From positions 1 through 6,036 of the forward strand of contig CAJXIT010000227.1 of NCBI GenBank assembly GCA_913054055.1: a stretch of 6,036 nucleotides of DNA. Reading direction: 5' to 3'. Of the stretch, positions 1 through 4,695 are shown piece by piece (the first letter of the stretch is position 1; the number at the start of each line of letters is the position of its first letter). The DNA is from an uncultured Thalassolituus sp. (GTDB lineage Bacteria > Pseudomonadota > Gammaproteobacteria > Pseudomonadales > Oceanobacteraceae). The position numbers were made by a program, and so were the translations under genes. Below the pieces are notes generated by a model. The model saw nothing but the letters and a program-made list of their open reading frames with translations. It did not search any database and was not told the DNA's origin.

Positions 1-9
1 AAAAGCCAT
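1..9 (-). CDS. recR: Probable start of recR (recombination mediator), first three codons only
   Basis: Reading leftwards, an ATG at 9-7 follows the ybaB stop after only 3 nt and opens Met-Ala-Phe before the window ends. RecR proteins of gammaproteobacteria often begin Met-(Ser/Ala)-Phe-Ser-Pro, and recR commonly follows ybaB directly in the dnaX-ybaB-recR block. RecR acts with RecF and RecO to load RecA on gapped DNA. The only Shine-Dalgarno-like bases (AAGGA) overlap the ybaB stop and almost touch the ATG, so the spacing is poor. The true start could lie further left, or translation may depend on coupling to ybaB. The call rests mainly on gene order, as three codons cannot prove identity. 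Confidence 0.45.
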
Positions 10-12
10 TCC

Positions 13-339
13 TTAGAAAGGTAGCTTCATACCGCCTGGTAGGCCCATGCCTTGAGTCATGGCGCCCATTTTTTCAGAAGACGCTTCTTCGATCTTACGC
101 ACCGCATCGTTAACCGCTGCTGCTACTAGATCTTCGATGATCTCTTTGTCTTCTTCCATTAGGCTGTCATCTAATGCAACGCTTTTCACGTCGTGACGAC
201 CCGTCATGACGATTTTAACAAGACCTGCGCCCGCTTCACCTGTGGTTTCAGCGTTGGCTAGCTCTTCTTGAACCTTTTGCATTTTTTCTTGCATCTTTTG
301 GGCTTGTTTCATGATGTTGCCCATGCCGCCTTTCATCAT
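13..339 (-). CDS. ybaB: YbaB/EbfC-family nucleoid-associated DNA-binding protein
   Basis: This 108-residue protein has the usual length of the YbaB/EbfC family. These proteins are small homodimers that bind DNA and are thought to affect nucleoid structure and possibly RecR-dependent repair. Visible hallmarks are the N-terminal amphipathic helix (GGMGNIMKQAQKMQEKMQKVQ, residues 4-24; predicted coiled coil), the conserved core GLVKIVMTGRHDVKSVALDD (39-58), the helix EDLVAAAVNDAVRKIEE (69-85), and a Gly/Met/Pro-rich flexible tail ending LPF. An AGGAGA Shine-Dalgarno (344-349) sits 4 nt before the first of two adjacent Met codons and 7 nt before the second, so either could be used. The MMKGG form is common in relatives. 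The gene lies 73 nt downstream of dnaX and 3 nt upstream of the putative recR, consistent with one operon. Confidence 0.95.
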   Translation of the reverse strand: MMKGGMGNIMKQAQKMQEKMQKVQEELANAETTGEAGAGLVKIVMTGRHDVKSVALDDSLMEEDKEIIEDLVAAAVNDAVRKIEEASSEKMGAMTQGMGLPGGMKLPF

Positions 340-343
340 TTTG

Positions 344-349
344 TCTCCT
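344..349 (-). promoter_or_regulatory. Ribosome binding site of ybaB
   Basis: AGGAGA on the minus strand lies 4 nt before the ATG at 339 and 7 nt before the second ATG at 336. It is a strong Shine-Dalgarno and leaves open which Met is used. The 73-nt space between dnaX and ybaB shows no convincing terminator hairpin, so read-through from dnaX is expected. Confidence 0.7.
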
Positions 350-412
350 AGGTTCGTTAAATGATTCGTTTTAAGCCTGAATATCAGACATTGATTAGGG
401 TTTGCTCTGTTT

Positions 413-2479
413 TTAATGCAGAGGCGTAATGGATTCCATTATAACCTGTGCATTAAACGCTTGTCTTATGGCCATTACATTTGGGTCATTTTCGATGCTT
501 TCAACCGCTGCCTGCTGCTTTTCAGCCATTAGGCGCTGTGCCCGTTGTGCGGGCGTTTCATGCAATAGCGGCCCATCGATCACCTTTAAGGTGTAATCGG
601 CCTTTAAAGTTTGGTTCAATACTTCGTTAAAGCGCTGCTGGTGTGTGGCACTGAACAGCCTCATGTGCCCAGAATCCCCATGGAACAGCAACTCATTGCC
701 ATTCATTTCTATTAAACAGCTATTGGCAATTAGGTTACGCAACATGCCCTCTACAGGCAGGTAGTCAAAGATCAATGCCCAGCTGGCTGGGCTTAATGCC
801 ATGTCAATTTCGACCGGTGCCTCAGTTTCTGGAGCCTGTGTAATAGGTGCTTGTGCCACAGTTTGGGCTTGTGGCTCACTGGTTGGCAACGCTTGTTGTG
901 GAGCAGGTGCTTCGGAGACCGAGGCCTCTGGCTGAGTTGCCACTGTAGGGGCAGGCTGATTGCTCACCACGGGATCTGGCTGCGCGGTCACAATCGGCTC
1001 AGGCTGTGTCGGCGTAACTGGGGCTGCTTGTGTTTGCACCTGAGGTTCTTCAACAGGGGCAGATATATCTGCAGTTGATGGCCCTTGCGGATGAAACGCA
1101 GGGGCATCCATATCAAACGGTGGCTCATCCGCATGGGTTTCTGATAAAGCAGGTTCTGCCACGTCAGGCTGACTGGAGTGTGACGTATCGTCGGTAGCCG
1201 GTGCTTGAACTTGTTCAATGTCTTCAACAGGCTTAGTAGGTGTAGCGGCAACCGGTTGGGGGTTTTCCAATGCAGTGGCTTGCGAACTCTCAGCAACAGA
1301 GTTCACAATCTGGCGCTTAAGGTGCGCCAGATCAGGCTTTTTTGCTGGGGGCACTCCTATGCCAGAAGGGGGCGATCCCGCCTCAGCTTGCTGGCCAACA
1401 GGGGCAAAGTTCAGCATGCGCAGCAAGGTCATTTCCATGCCGGCTCTTGGATCAGGGGCAATGGGCAGATCACGCTTACCGGTTAAGGCCACTTGGTAAA
1501 TAAGCTGAACCATAGATGGGCTCATGGCTTGCGCCAAAGCCATCACTTGTTCTTTGTCCCCTTGGCTATTGTCCACCGCATCCGGTACCGCTTGGGCAAT
1601 GGCGATGCGATGAATCAAACCGATTAAATCGGCTAATAAATTATTAAAGTCCACGGCATGTTCTGCCATTTGTGCCACAAGGGCCATGGCATCGGCGGCA
1701 TTGGCTTCGGCCAACGCAATGGCCAATTGGAATACGCGGCCACGGTCTACTGTGCCCAACATGGTGGCCACTTCCATTTCTTTGATTTGGCCGTCGCCAA
1801 AACTAATGGCTTGATCGGTTAAGCTTAATGCATCACGCATACTGCCTTCGGCGGCACGGCCTAATAGCCATAAACCCGGATCTTCGGCAGGAATGCTTTC
1901 TTCAGCAAGGATGTGCTGCAAATATCCCACAATGCGCTCAGGGGTCATATTTTTAAGGCTGAACTGCAAACAACGGCTTAAAATGGTGGCCGGTAATTTT
2001 TGCGGATCAGTGGTGGCCAGTAAAAACTTCACATGCTCTGGGGGTTCTTCCAAGGTTTTAAGCAAGGCGTTAAAACTGGAATTAGACAGCATGTGCACCT
2101 CATCGATTAGGTACACCTTGTAGCGACCACGAGATGGGGCGTATTGCACGTTGTCTAAAATTTCTCGGGTATCTTCTACCTTGGTTCGGGATGCCGCATC
2201 CACTTCAATTAAGTCAACAAAGCGACCTTCACTGATTTCGACACAGCTGGCGCAAGTACCGCACGGTTCTGAACTGATGCCTTGTTCGCAGTTTAAGCAT
2301 TTTGCCAAAATACGAGCAATGGTGGTTTTACCCACACCGCGGGTGCCGGTGAACAAATACGCATGGTGCAGGCGTTGATTATCAAGGGCATTGATCAAAG
2401 CACGCATCACGTGCTCTTGGCCAACCATATCCTTGAAAAACTGAGGGCGCCACTTACGGGCCAGTACCTGATAACTCAT
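413..2479 (-). CDS. dnaX: DNA polymerase III subunit tau (DnaX), full-length product
   Basis: The 688-residue AAA+ clamp-loader subunit uses ATP to open and load the beta clamp. Its C-terminus tethers the polymerase core and the DnaB helicase. The start is placed at MSYQVLARKWRP (ATG 2479). An in-frame TTG 24 nt upstream would add MFGIKIEY, which the family lacks. Visible elements, with near-E. coli numbering: Walker A GTRGVGKT (45-52), zinc module cysteines C64, C73, C76, C79, Walker B VYLIDEVH (122-129), sensor-1 region ATTDP (155-159), SRC arginine-finger motif (168-170), and sensor-2 region GSMRDALSL (212-220). Domain III runs to about 360. A P/Q/A/T/E-rich linker of about 195 residues (362-556) follows, then C-terminal domain V (about 560-688), which should bind the alpha subunit. 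The total is longer than E. coli tau (643), mainly in the linker. The Shine-Dalgarno before the chosen ATG is weak. A -1 frameshift cassette lies at codons 374-391. Confidence 0.97.
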   Translation of the reverse strand: MSYQVLARKWRPQFFKDMVGQEHVMRALINALDNQRLHHAYLFTGTRGVGKTTIARILAKCLNCEQGISSEPCGTCASCVEISEGRFVDLIEVDAASRTKVEDTREILDNVQYAPSRGRYKVYLIDEVHMLSNSSFNALLKTLEEPPEHVKFLLATTDPQKLPATILSRCLQFSLKNMTPERIVGYLQHILAEESIPAEDPGLWLLGRAAEGSMRDALSLTDQAISFGDGQIKEMEVATMLGTVDRGRVFQLAIALAEANAADAMALVAQMAEHAVDFNNLLADLIGLIHRIAIAQAVPDAVDNSQGDKEQVMALAQAMSPSMVQLIYQVALTGKRDLPIAPDPRAGMEMTLLRMLNFAPVGQQAEAGSPPSGIGVPPAKKPDLAHLKRQIVNSVAESSQATALENPQPVAATPTKPVEDIEQVQAPATDDTSHSSQPDVAEPALSETHADEPPFDMDAPAFHPQGPSTADISAPVEEPQVQTQAAPVTPTQPEPIVTAQPDPVVSNQPAPTVATQPEASVSEAPAPQQALPTSEPQAQTVAQAPITQAPETEAPVEIDMALSPASWALIFDYLPVEGMLRNLIANSCLIEMNGNELLFHGDSGHMRLFSATHQQRFNEVLNQTLKADYTLKVIDGPLLHETPAQRAQRLMAEKQQAAVESIENDPNVMAIRQAFNAQVIMESITPLH
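914..1009 (-). repeat. Four tandem octapeptide-coding 24-bp repeats in the tau linker
   Basis: Residues 491-522 of tau read TQPEPIVT, AQPDPVVS, NQPAPTVA, TQPEASVS. This is four consecutive 8-residue units of the form x-Q-P-x-(P/A)-x-V-(T/S/A). The preceding TQAAPVTP (483-490) may be a decayed fifth unit. The DNA copies are diverged, so this is an old expansion rather than a fresh duplication. The segment lies in the low-complexity linker between the frameshift site and domain V, where it probably acts as a flexible extended spacer. No enzymatic role is implied. Confidence 0.75.
1307..1358 (-). promoter_or_regulatory. dnaX -1 ribosomal frameshift cassette (SD-like, slippery heptamer, hairpin)
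   Basis: On the minus strand, in order: AGGAG (1358-1354), a 10-nt spacer, the heptamer A AAA AAG in the correct frame (1343-1337), a -1-frame TGA at 1334-1332, and a hairpin. The hairpin arms ATCTGGCGC (1332-1324) and GCGCCAGAT (1316-1308) pair perfectly over 9 bp, with an added G-U pair (1333/1307) and a 7-nt loop (1323-1317). The gap between heptamer and perfect stem is 4 nt. This matches the arrangement known for E. coli dnaX: an upstream SD-like element about 10 nt before the heptamer and a stem a few nt after it. In a coding sequence, the coincidence of four correctly spaced elements is very unlikely by chance. Confidence 0.92.
1332..2479 (-). CDS. dnaX: Predicted gamma form of DnaX, made by programmed -1 frameshifting
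   Basis: Translation from ATG 2479 reaches GCA AAA AAG (codons 379-381). After a -1 slip on A AAA AAG (1343-1337), the base at 1337 is read twice, and the next codons are GCC then TGA (1334-1332). The product would be residues 1-381 plus one Ala, 382 residues in all. It would keep the ATPase, zinc and collar domains I-III and lose the linker and the domains that bind helicase and alpha subunit. In E. coli the gamma subunit arises the same way and also ends just after the slip site. The join is inferred from the sequence signals; the slip efficiency cannot be read from DNA. Confidence 0.85.
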
Positions 2480-2512
2480 GTATTCGATCTTTATCCCAAA
2501 CAATGATCAATT

Positions 2513-2541
2513 AATATACGATTTACGCCATTAACTGCCTG
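2513..2541 (-). promoter_or_regulatory. Candidate sigma-70 promoter for dnaX
   Basis: On the minus strand TATATT (2518-2513) matches a -10 box well. CAGGCA (2541-2536) lies 17 nt upstream, but matches the -35 consensus at only three of six positions. The placement would give a leader of roughly 30 nt before the ATG at 2479. This is the best fit in the gap, but it is weak and rests on consensus matching by eye. Confidence 0.3.
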
Positions 2542-2640
2542 TTTTTACGGAGATTATTAATAGTAATTTGGGAAAGAATCATATCGGAGTCAGACCCAAG
2601 ATACTAGGTGGTTTCCTGCTGCTAGCAACTTCCTGCTTCT

Positions 2641-2654
2641 ACCTATTTATAGGT
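2641..2654. repeat. Small inverted repeat ACCTAT-TT-ATAGGT
   Basis: A perfect 6-bp inverted repeat with a 2-nt centre lies about 80 nt upstream of the PqqD-like gene. A second TAGGT (2605-2609) could pair alternatively with the ACCTA arm. It is A/T-rich and has no following T-run, so it is not a terminator. It could be a protein-binding site or chance. Confidence 0.35.
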
Positions 2655-2735
2655 GCCAACTAACAACAAAGGGGAATACGCCTAGTAAGCGTTTAGCGAT
2701 AGTCTACTTGCAGATACTGTATATAGGTAAGATTC

Positions 2736-3107
2736 ATGAACACGTCTCAATTCTTTTATCGTTGCGTTGCTTTCACCCGAGAAAATGGAAAAGTTGCCCT
2801 TGCGGATATTTACAACCCCAGCCAAACCTCTGAACTGGAAGAATGGTTTGGCGTGGTAATATCCCTTGCCGATGGCGTGCATACCATTAAAGAACTGATT
2901 GAATATTTGAGCAGCCGCTATGCATCCGCCCCAGACAACCTAGAAGAAACCATTTGCTCAGTGATTGAACGCTTAATCGAAGGGAACATGATCAAGCTGC
3001 ATGACACGAAAATTGACCTGCCCTACTACCTAGCCTATCCCATTGAACAGCTCAACATTGAAACCGCCAAACAGCACATGGAAAAAGACGGTTACGTTTA
3101 TCACTAA
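2736..3107 (+). CDS. Small PqqD/RRE-like winged-helix protein, function unknown
   Basis: The gene encodes 123 residues with no signal peptide or membrane segment, so the protein is probably cytoplasmic. Residues about 35-89 (EEWFGVVISLADGVHTIKEL, then IEYLSSRY, then ETICSVIERLIEGNMIKL) fit the PqqD-like pattern: hydrophobic helix, D-G-x-x-(T/S)-(I/V)-x-E-(L/I), helix, spacer, long helix, G-x-(I/L). PqqD-like RRE domains bind leader peptides of ribosomally made modified peptides. Similar winged helices occur in unrelated roles. The N-terminal part (FFYRCVAFTRENGKVALADI) could supply the beta strands of the fold. The C-terminal 30 residues, rich in Tyr, match nothing I know. The ATG at 2736 follows AGGTAAG. 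The gene diverges from dnaX and converges on rluA with overlapping stops. No radical-SAM enzyme, precursor peptide or transporter is visible here, so the PqqD link rests on pattern only. Confidence 0.75.
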   Translation: MNTSQFFYRCVAFTRENGKVALADIYNPSQTSELEEWFGVVISLADGVHTIKELIEYLSSRYASAPDNLEETICSVIERLIEGNMIKLHDTKIDLPYYLAYPIEQLNIETAKQHMEKDGYVYH

Positions 3108-3763
3108 AATAAACTTGGGTGAGAAAAATGCATTCGCTCACCGCTCAGCGGGTGATCAAATGCCAGCTCACTGGCGTGCAACATTAAGCGAGTGGATTTA
3201 GCCAAGCTTGCCTGCGTGCCATACAAGTCACAGCCAATCATGGGGTGCCCAATGGCCGCGCTGTGAATTCTTAACTGATGGGTGCGCCCAGTAAGCGGGG
3301 TGAATTGTACATGGGTACGATCACACAATCGCTTAAGCACCACATATTCAGATTGAGCGACTTTACCTGTGTTTTCACAAATCTTTTGCAAAGGAAACTC
3401 GCCTTTTGCAATGGCACAATCGATGAGGCCATTATCGTTTTTAAGCACACCATCCAGCACCGCTTGATACACTTTTTTCACCGTTCGATTTGAAAACTGG
3501 GTATTTAAGTGTTTTACGATGGGTTTTGATAACGCCACCAGCATTAATCCCGAGGTGCCAAAGTCCAGCCTATGCACCATTAATGCATTAGGAAAGTCTT
3601 GCACTAATCGAAAATGCACCGAATCTTGATTCAATGGATTTTTGCCCGACAAACTCAATAAACCACTGGGTTTATTGATCACCAAAATGGCGTCATCTTG
3701 GTACAGTATTTCAACCTGTGCATGACAAATCGGGGCAATAAAATCATCCGGTTTATTCAGCAC
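3104..3763 (-). CDS. rluA: RluA-family pseudouridine synthase, closest to RluA proper
   Basis: The 219-residue enzyme should isomerise uridine to pseudouridine in RNA. E. coli RluA, also 219 residues, modifies 23S rRNA U746 and position 32 of some tRNAs. Seen here: INKPSGLLSLSG (29-40), catalytic motif HRLDFGTSG (64-72) with the expected nucleophile Asp67, QKICENTGKVAQSEY (126-140), which closely parallels the equivalent E. coli segment, and TGRTHQLRIH (158-167). There is no S4 domain, as usual for RluA. The start is GTG at 3763, supported by AGGGG 7 nt upstream. It overlaps the end of the zincin-like gene by 11 bp, which suggests translational coupling. The stop TAG shares bases with the stop of the convergent PqqD-like gene. 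The same family includes RluC, RluD and TruC, but size and similarity favour RluA. The exact RNA target is inferred. Confidence 0.88.
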   Translation of the reverse strand: MLNKPDDFIAPICHAQVEILYQDDAILVINKPSGLLSLSGKNPLNQDSVHFRLVQDFPNALMVHRLDFGTSGLMLVALSKPIVKHLNTQFSNRTVKKVYQAVLDGVLKNDNGLIDCAIAKGEFPLQKICENTGKVAQSEYVVLKRLCDRTHVQFTPLTGRTHQLRIHSAAIGHPMIGCDLYGTQASLAKSTRLMLHASELAFDHPLSGERMHFSHPSLF

Positions 3764-4553
3764 GGTCTAACCCCTGTTTCGCATCTAACCGCTTTAACGA
3801 AGCCCCTAAAGCAGAGAAGTATTGCTGAAAAGCTTGATTGATTCTTTGCCTGTGCCTGCCTTGCGGATACAAACCAATCTTAGCTTCATCGGATGCTTTG
3901 GTGCCTTTGACTAAAAAGTTATTTTTAATATTGGCATCTTGCACAAAGGCCTCAAACGCACGGGCGCATAACTCTTCTGGGCGACTGTAATAATCGGTAT
4001 CCAAGGCCGAGTCTGTTAATACGGCTTTCTCAAAATACTCATTAGGCTCGTCACTCGCTTCATTCAGAATAATGGTTTGATAACAATTCATTAACATCTG
4101 ATTTAACGGGTGCTCTACTTCATCAGCATTATCCAACCAAGCCTTGGAGGCAAACTGGTGCCGACTGACATCCTCAAAAGCTTTGGCAGAAATATAGTGA
4201 TCAAATGCATGAAACCATTCATGGGCAATGCTGCCTGGCCCTGCATTTTTGGCTAAGGCAAAACTGCGGGTTTGCGGATCATAATGGGCCGACACACCGC
4301 GCTGGCCACCACAACCGTATTGCAATGCCAGGGTGCCGCGCAATGAAATCAGGTTTTCGTTGCCCCCTAAAATGATCATCAAATCACATAGCGCATCATA
4401 AAATAGCGGGGCCGCTTTTTGCTTTTCAGCCTCTTTCACCCACTTACCAATTTCAACCGAGCGAAACTGAAAGCGCTTGCGAATGGCTAAAAAATCAGCG
4501 GCTTGAGTAGACTGGTGGTTAGGGCCACGGCGGTAGAATTCTTTATTGAGCAT
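3753..4553 (-). CDS. Zincin-like putative metalloprotein, probably CLCA_X family
   Basis: This 266-residue protein has no signal peptide, so it is probably cytoplasmic. Residues 108-120 read GSIAHEWFHAFDHY, containing the zinc-protease motif HExxH as HEWFH (111-115). About 75 residues later comes YYSRPEELCARAFEAFVQD (188-206), whose Glu193/Glu194 could supply the third metal ligand, as in gluzincins. The pair of motifs resembles the LPD1-type domain of large phage and plasmid polyvalent proteins and the family that databases call CLCA_X. I recall that name from memory and could not check it. The N-terminal RRGPNHQ and FRSVEIGKWV, and SLRGTLALQYGCGGQ with ALAKNAGPG, look like family-conserved blocks. 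The ATG at 4553 has only a weak AGG upstream. It is the first gene of a two-gene unit with rluA, overlapping it by 11 bp. Peptidase activity and substrate are unknown. Confidence 0.8.
   Translation of the reverse strand: MLNKEFYRRGPNHQSTQAADFLAIRKRFQFRSVEIGKWVKEAEKQKAAPLFYDALCDLMIILGGNENLISLRGTLALQYGCGGQRGVSAHYDPQTRSFALAKNAGPGSIAHEWFHAFDHYISAKAFEDVSRHQFASKAWLDNADEVEHPLNQMLMNCYQTIILNEASDEPNEYFEKAVLTDSALDTDYYSRPEELCARAFEAFVQDANIKNNFLVKGTKASDEAKIGLYPQGRHRQRINQAFQQYFSALGASLKRLDAKQGLDRAE
3771..3775 (-). promoter_or_regulatory. Ribosome binding site supporting the GTG start of rluA
   Basis: AGGGG on the minus strand lies 7 nt before the GTG at 3763, inside the last codons of the upstream gene. This strong, well-spaced site supports the non-ATG start. 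It also suggests that ribosomes finishing the upstream gene can restart here. Confidence 0.65.
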
Positions 4554-4618
4554 ACCGGCAGTTTAAACCTTTTATGCTGTATTTCACATCCAGTAAAAAA
4601 GCATTAATTCATTACAAG

Positions 4619-4637
4619 AAAAAAAGGTAAGCACCTT
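4619..4637 (-). terminator. Weak hairpin plus T-run upstream of the zincin-like gene
   Basis: Read on the minus strand, AAGGT (4637-4633) pairs with ACCTT (4628-4624) over a 4-nt loop. The T-run of seven that follows (4625-4619) shares two bases with the stem. The stem is short and A/U-rich at its base. If transcription towards the zincin-like gene began upstream of it, this could act as a leader attenuator. It could equally be chance in A/T-rich DNA. Confidence 0.2.
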
Positions 4638-4684
4638 GGCATAAATAAAAATGTATACAATTGGCTAGGATTTTTTTTACAAAC

Positions 4685-4689
4685 AAGGA
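4685..4689 (+). promoter_or_regulatory. Ribosome binding site of the lipoprotein gene
   Basis: AAGGA lies 6 nt before the ATG at 4696. The good match and spacing, and the signal peptide that starts at this ATG, fix the start of the partial gene. Confidence 0.7.
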
Positions 4690-4695
4690 ATAGTT

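Larger units (their letters stand above)
2480..2735. other. Gene-free intergenic region between divergent dnaX and the PqqD-like gene
   Basis: These 256 bp hold no credible coding sequence on either strand. The region must contain the promoters of both divergent transcription units. Visible structure includes the motif GGAGTCAGACCC (2586-2597, with GTC-A-GAC inverted symmetry), a direct repeat TTCCTGCT (2613-2620 and 2630-2637), the palindrome TGCTAGCA (2620-2627), and the short hairpin ACCTAT-TT-ATAGGT (2641-2654). None of these matches a riboswitch or RNA gene that I recognise. A mobile-element scar is possible but not shown. Confidence 0.6.
4554..4695. other. Divergent intergenic region with A/T-rich promoter DNA
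   Basis: The 142 bp between the zincin-like gene and the lipoprotein gene are A/T-rich, with A-runs and a T-run at 4671-4678. It should contain promoters for both directions. It contains the palindrome TGTATACA (4652-4659). No hexamer pair has both good sequence and good spacing in either direction, so no promoter is assigned. Confidence 0.5.

Noticed and set aside
851..1499. Open frames on the plus strand and the other minus frame within dnaX
   Set aside because: They lie opposite or out of frame to the proline-rich tau linker. They have odd Cys/Trp/Arg- or Leu-rich composition and no plausible family pattern, so they are shadows of dnaX.
1893..2378. Two short plus-strand frames opposite the dnaX ATPase domain
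   Set aside because: The minus strand here encodes the Walker B, zinc and sensor motifs of DnaX, and the antisense frames show no recognisable features.
2480..2503. Upstream TTG start for dnaX adding eight residues
   Set aside because: DnaX proteins start at or near MSYQVLARKWRP, and the extra residues MFGIKIEY are not family-like.
2661..2710. Possible integron attC-like site (AACAAAG and CGCC-like pieces)
   Set aside because: The paired inverted core sites and long imperfect hairpin of attC are absent, so only scattered words match.
2682..2882. 66-codon minus-strand frame upstream of dnaX
   Set aside because: It overlaps the better-supported PqqD-like gene on the other strand and shows no domain pattern.
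3271..3493. Short frames on both strands inside rluA
   Set aside because: They overlap the conserved pseudouridine synthase sequence and have no independent support.
4636..4661. TTGGCA and TACAAT as a promoter for the lipoprotein gene
   Set aside because: Both hexamers match consensus fairly well, but they are only 14 nt apart, too short for a normal sigma-70 promoter. The TTGGC also does not continue into a sigma-54 pattern.
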